Part shown: piece after piece, positions 14,629 to 16,864 of the stretch
Layout of the letters: each line of letters begins with the position of its first letter
Numbering within the stretch: position 1 is the stretch's first letter
Source: Clostridia bacterium
GTDB lineage: Bacteria; Bacillota_A; Clostridia; Oscillospirales; Butyricicoccaceae
NCBI GenBank assembly: GCA_017548175.1
Contig: JAFYMZ010000120.1
Span: 1 to 16,864, forward strand
Direction: 5' to 3'
Length of the DNA stretch: 16,864 nt
Position numbers and translations under genes: made by a program
The notes under the pieces: generated by a model
What the model saw: the letters and a program-made list of their open reading frames with translations, nothing else
Told to the model about the DNA's origin: nothing
The model's database searches: none

Positions 14629-15303
14629 ATGAATCCTACGAAAGAATATCTGCGCCGCGTGTCGCTGTGTATGTCGGGCCTGCTGCTGTACGGTCTCGGC
14701 AACGTTTTCAGCGTGGCAGCCGGCAGCGCCGGCACCAATGCGTGGAACACGCTGGCTTTGGGCCTTGGCGTGCAGACCGGAATGCGCTTTGGCACCGCCA
14801 CCTTTTGCATCAGTTTGGCCATCGTGGTCTTTGACTTCCTTGGCAAGGGCAAGCTGGGTCTGGGCACGCTGCTGAATATGACGGTCATTCCGGTGGTTTC
14901 CGAATGGCTGATGCAGCTGCTTTCCTTTATCCCCACCGCGCCCAACGCCTTCGTGGGTGCTTGCTATACCCTGCTGAGTCAGGTCATTATGGCCTTTGCC
15001 ACTATTTTATATATGTATCCCGGCTTGGGCTGCGGCCCGCGGGACACCATGATGGTGCTCATCGGCCGCAAGTTCCCCCGTATGCCCATCGGCAGCATCA
15101 AGTTCTGCATCGAACTGGCCGCTTTGGGCGTGGGTGTACTGCTGGGCGCGCCCTTTGGCATCGGTTCCGTGCTGGCAATGGCATTGCAGGCCAGCATCTT
15201 CCAGTTGGCTTGCAAGCTGGTGCATTACGAGCCGCGCAGCGTGGTACACGAGGATCTGCTGGACACGTGGCGCCGATTCCAAGCAGCCAGACCCGCAAAA
15301 TAA
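14629..15303 (+). CDS. YczE/YyaS/YitT-family integral membrane protein
   Basis: This 224-residue protein belongs to the YczE-type membrane family, whose function is not established. About five membrane segments are visible: SLCMSGLLLYGLGNVFSVAA, ATFCISLAIVVFDFLG, TLLNMTVIPVVSEWLMQLL, the ACYTLLSQVIMAFATILYMY stretch, and CIELAALGVGVLLGAPFGIG with LAMALQASIFQLA. The family motif GLGCGPRDTMMV follows the fourth segment. GAAGGG lies 8 bases before the ATG. A promoter and a terminator flank the gene, so it is a single transcription unit. Homologues are often next to GntR/MocR-type regulators; none is in this window. Family assignment is good, role unknown. Confidence 0.88.
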   Translation: MNPTKEYLRRVSLCMSGLLLYGLGNVFSVAAGSAGTNAWNTLALGLGVQTGMRFGTATFCISLAIVVFDFLGKGKLGLGTLLNMTVIPVVSEWLMQLLSFIPTAPNAFVGACYTLLSQVIMAFATILYMYPGLGCGPRDTMMVLIGRKFPRMPIGSIKFCIELAALGVGVLLGAPFGIGSVLAMALQASIFQLACKLVHYEPRSVVHEDLLDTWRRFQAARPAK

Positions 15304-15310
15304 GCATACA

Positions 15311-15340
15311 AAAAGTGACCTGCCGCGGCAGGTCACTTTT
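15311..15340. terminator. Bidirectional terminator between the YczE-like gene and the second ABC operon
   Basis: A perfect 30-base palindrome (AAAAGTGACCTGCCG and its complement) has A-rich and T-rich ends in both directions. It begins 7 bases after the YczE-like stop and ends 9 bases from the stop of the convergent ATPase gene, so it can end both transcripts. Confidence 0.92.
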
Positions 15341-15349
15341 CTTTTTCCG

Positions 15350-15943
15350 TTAATCCAAATCCCCGCACAAGGGCGTTTGTTCCAGCCGCAGGATGCGCGC
15401 CTGCAGCGCCTGTGCGTGGGGTTCCACATGGGTCACCAGCACCACGGGGATCTCTTGCGCCCGCTGCAAAATCAGCGGTGCCGCCATCCGCCAGCTGGCT
15501 TCGTCCAAGCCGTTGAAGGGCTCATCCAGCAGCAGCAGGTCGGCTTCTGCCGCCAGCGCACGGGCGATGGCCACGCGGCGCTGCTGTCCGCCGCTGAGTT
15601 CCTCGGGCAGCCGATGCAGCTCCGCTTCCAGACCCAGCGCCCGCAGCATTTCTGCCGCGCGGGATTGCGTCGCGCCGGGCAGCATCACGTTTTCCAGCGC
15701 CGTCATCCACGGCAGCAGGCGGTCCTCCTGAAAGACCACCGCCACGCGGCCCTGTCCCGGCAGGGTCACGGTGCCGCAGGCGGGACGCTCCAGACCGGCC
15801 AGCAAGCGCAGCAAGGTGGTCTTGCCGCAGCCGGAGGGACCCCACAGGCACACCGTGCCGGTTTCCGGCAGGCGCCAGTTCACACCGCTGCAAACGGTGG
15901 TGTTGCCATAGGAAAAGTCCACTTGATTCAATCCAAGGTTCAT
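15350..15943 (-). CDS. ABC transporter ATP-binding protein, nitrate/sulfonate/taurine (SsuB/TauB) type
   Basis: This is the ATPase of a three-part importer. From ATG 15943 it has 197 residues, shorter than usual SsuB/TauB proteins (about 240-270), but all motifs are present: Walker A GPSGCGKT (35-42), Q-loop Q72 in VVFQEDRLLPWM, signature LSGGQQRR (116-123), Walker B LLLLDEP (136-142) and H-loop H152. VFQEDRLLPW is typical of the SsuB/TauB/ThiZ branch. The missing part is the C-terminal tail. The start overlaps the permease stop by 4 bases (15940-15943). An in-frame longer ORF upstream is only the permease gene read in another frame. The substrate is unknown; sulfonates, nitrate and thiamine precursors are the usual ones for the family. 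Confidence 0.93.
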   Translation of the reverse strand: MNLGLNQVDFSYGNTTVCSGVNWRLPETGTVCLWGPSGCGKTTLLRLLAGLERPACGTVTLPGQGRVAVVFQEDRLLPWMTALENVMLPGATQSRAAEMLRALGLEAELHRLPEELSGGQQRRVAIARALAAEADLLLLDEPFNGLDEASWRMAAPLILQRAQEIPVVLVTHVEPHAQALQARILRLEQTPLCGDLD

Positions 15944-16695
15944 GCCGCACCGCCTTTCCGGTTCTTTCGCACCAGTTTCAGCAGCACGCGCTCCAGCAGT
16001 ACGCTGAGCACCACCACCGTCACCGTCCACGCAAAGACCTCGGGGGTCTCCAGATAGGCCTTGGCGTTCTTCAGTTCCGTGCCGATGGCCAGATCGGGGC
16101 TGCAGATGACTTCGGCGGCGATGCCGGACTTCCACGCGAAGCCCAAGCCGGTGGTGCAGGCCGTCAGAAAATAGGGCATCACCGAGGGCAGCCACACGTG
16201 CCGCAGGATCTTGCCGCGTCGCAGCCGATAGACCTTCGCCATCTCCAGCAGTTTGCCGTCGGTCTGGCGGATGCCTTGGCTCACATTGGCCCACACCATG
16301 GGCACCACCATCAAAAAGGCGATGAAGGCGGGCAGCAGGTCGGTTTCGATCCAGAAATATGCCAGAATGATAAAGCTTGCCACCGGCGCGGCGCGCACGA
16401 TGTGCAGCAGCGGTGCGCACAGGGTGTGCAGCAGCTTTACCCGGCAGGTCAGCACGGCCAGCACCGTGCCGGTGAGCACTGCGGCGCAAAAGCCCAGCAG
16501 TACCCGCAGCAGTGACGCCGTCACCGACAGCCAAAAGGCATCACTGCCCCACAGGCGCACCAAAGTGCCTGCCACCGCCGTCACCGACGGCAGCAGGATC
16601 TCTTGCCGGATGGCGCGGGAACCCAGTTCCCACACCACCAGCCAAAAGGCTGCAACGCCCAGATAAGTCAAACCGGTTTTGAGTTTAGCCTGCAT
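15940..16695 (-). CDS. ABC transporter permease, SsuC/TauC type
   Basis: This is the channel subunit for the same importer. From ATG 16695 (MQAKLKTGLTYLGVAAFWLV) it has 251 residues, the normal size. About six membrane segments are visible, including YLGVAAFWLVVWELGS, SLLRVLLGFCAAVLTGTVLA, VASFIILAYFWIE and the C-terminal VFAWTVTVVVLSVLLERVLL. The ATPase-docking loop is LEMAKVYRLRRGKILRHVWL followed by PSVMPY, as in the SsuC/TauC family. A GTG nine codons upstream (16722) is possible, but the ATG aligns better with the expected short N-terminus. Neither has a clear ribosome site, so it probably relies on coupling with the binding-protein gene, which it overlaps by 11 bases. Confidence 0.93.
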   Translation of the reverse strand: MQAKLKTGLTYLGVAAFWLVVWELGSRAIRQEILLPSVTAVAGTLVRLWGSDAFWLSVTASLLRVLLGFCAAVLTGTVLAVLTCRVKLLHTLCAPLLHIVRAAPVASFIILAYFWIETDLLPAFIAFLMVVPMVWANVSQGIRQTDGKLLEMAKVYRLRRGKILRHVWLPSVMPYFLTACTTGLGFAWKSGIAAEVICSPDLAIGTELKNAKAYLETPEVFAWTVTVVVLSVLLERVLLKLVRKNRKGGAA

Positions 16696-16864
16696 AATAG
16701 AAGTCGTCCGCGGGCATTGCACCGCCGATGGCTGCAGGGTTATAGCCGAACAGCACCTGCAGGTAGCCGGCCAGCTGGGTCTTCATCTCGGCACCCTTGA
16801 CAAAGGTCAGATTGCAGCGAGGAATGGCCTGCTTGGCGATGGCAGCCTTGGGAATGACACCATA
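16685..16864 (-). CDS. ABC transporter substrate-binding protein, C-terminal part
   Basis: The last 59 codons of a binding protein are present; the start lies beyond the window. The reverse strand reads in order YGVIPKAAIAKQAIPRCNLT, then FVKGAEMKTQLAGYLQVLFG, and ends with IGGAMPADDFYYAG and TAA at 16687-16685. This ending (GAEMK.. L.GYL.VL......GG.MP...FYY) is characteristic of periplasmic-binding-type proteins encoded beside SsuBC-like importers in Firmicutes. The gene is upstream of, and overlaps, the permease by 11 bases, giving the order binding protein-permease-ATPase. The substrate cannot be judged from this part. Confidence 0.85.
   Translation of the reverse strand, partial: YGVIPKAAIAKQAIPRCNLTFVKGAEMKTQLAGYLQVLFGYNPAAIGGAMPADDFYYAG

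Noticed and set aside
15944..16534. N-terminal extension of the second ABC ATPase (394-codon frame)
   Set aside because: The extension is the permease gene read out of frame; the ATPase proper starts at 15943 with a normal N-terminus.

Overview
The window looks like chromosomal DNA from a Gram-positive anaerobe of the Clostridia, most likely an Oscillospiraceae/Ruminococcaceae-type gut bacterium. The evidence is moderately high GC in genes with AT-rich gaps, strong Shine-Dalgarno sites, a clostridial-type Opp transporter, and a selenocysteine-containing SelD. The genus is inference. I see no insertion sequence, phage, CRISPR array or rRNA.

Region 1 (1-5330) is a complete selenocysteine (Sec) locus. 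A divergent LysR-type regulator (partial) faces selD. selD reads through an in-frame UGA at codon 16 that an uninterrupted-ORF search would miss; a SECIS-like hairpin follows it. selD is convergent with selA-selB-selC on the minus strand. selA and selB overlap by 4 bases. The tRNA-Sec gene selC has its own near-consensus promoter and shares a bidirectional terminator with selD. SelA and SelD make Sec on tRNA-Sec, SelB delivers it at UGA, and SelD itself needs this machinery, so the locus is self-dependent.

Region 2 (5470-12440) is an oligopeptide ABC transporter on the minus strand: oppA (lipoprotein), oppB and oppC (permeases), oppD and oppF (ATPases). A 15-bp perfect hairpin lies between oppA and oppB, and a strong terminator separates oppF from the selA promoter. 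A small membrane protein of unknown function precedes oppA.

Region 3 (12590-15345) holds single genes: a MutT/Nudix hydrolase, a 5'-truncated remnant of an XRE-type regulator, a cytoplasmic DUF1343/NamZ-like protein with an altered signature motif, and a YczE-type membrane protein. Recognisable promoters and hairpin terminators separate them.

Region 4 (15350-16864) is a second ABC importer of the nitrate/sulfonate/taurine type (ATPase, permease, end of a binding protein), with overlapping genes and unknown substrate. Many long open frames opposite the real genes are judged to be shadows caused by codon bias. The most interesting points are the Sec-containing SelD with its SECIS, the independent selC promoter, the oppA-oppB hairpin, the loss of the usual C-terminal cysteines in OppD/OppF, the DUF1343 variant, and the XRE remnant.
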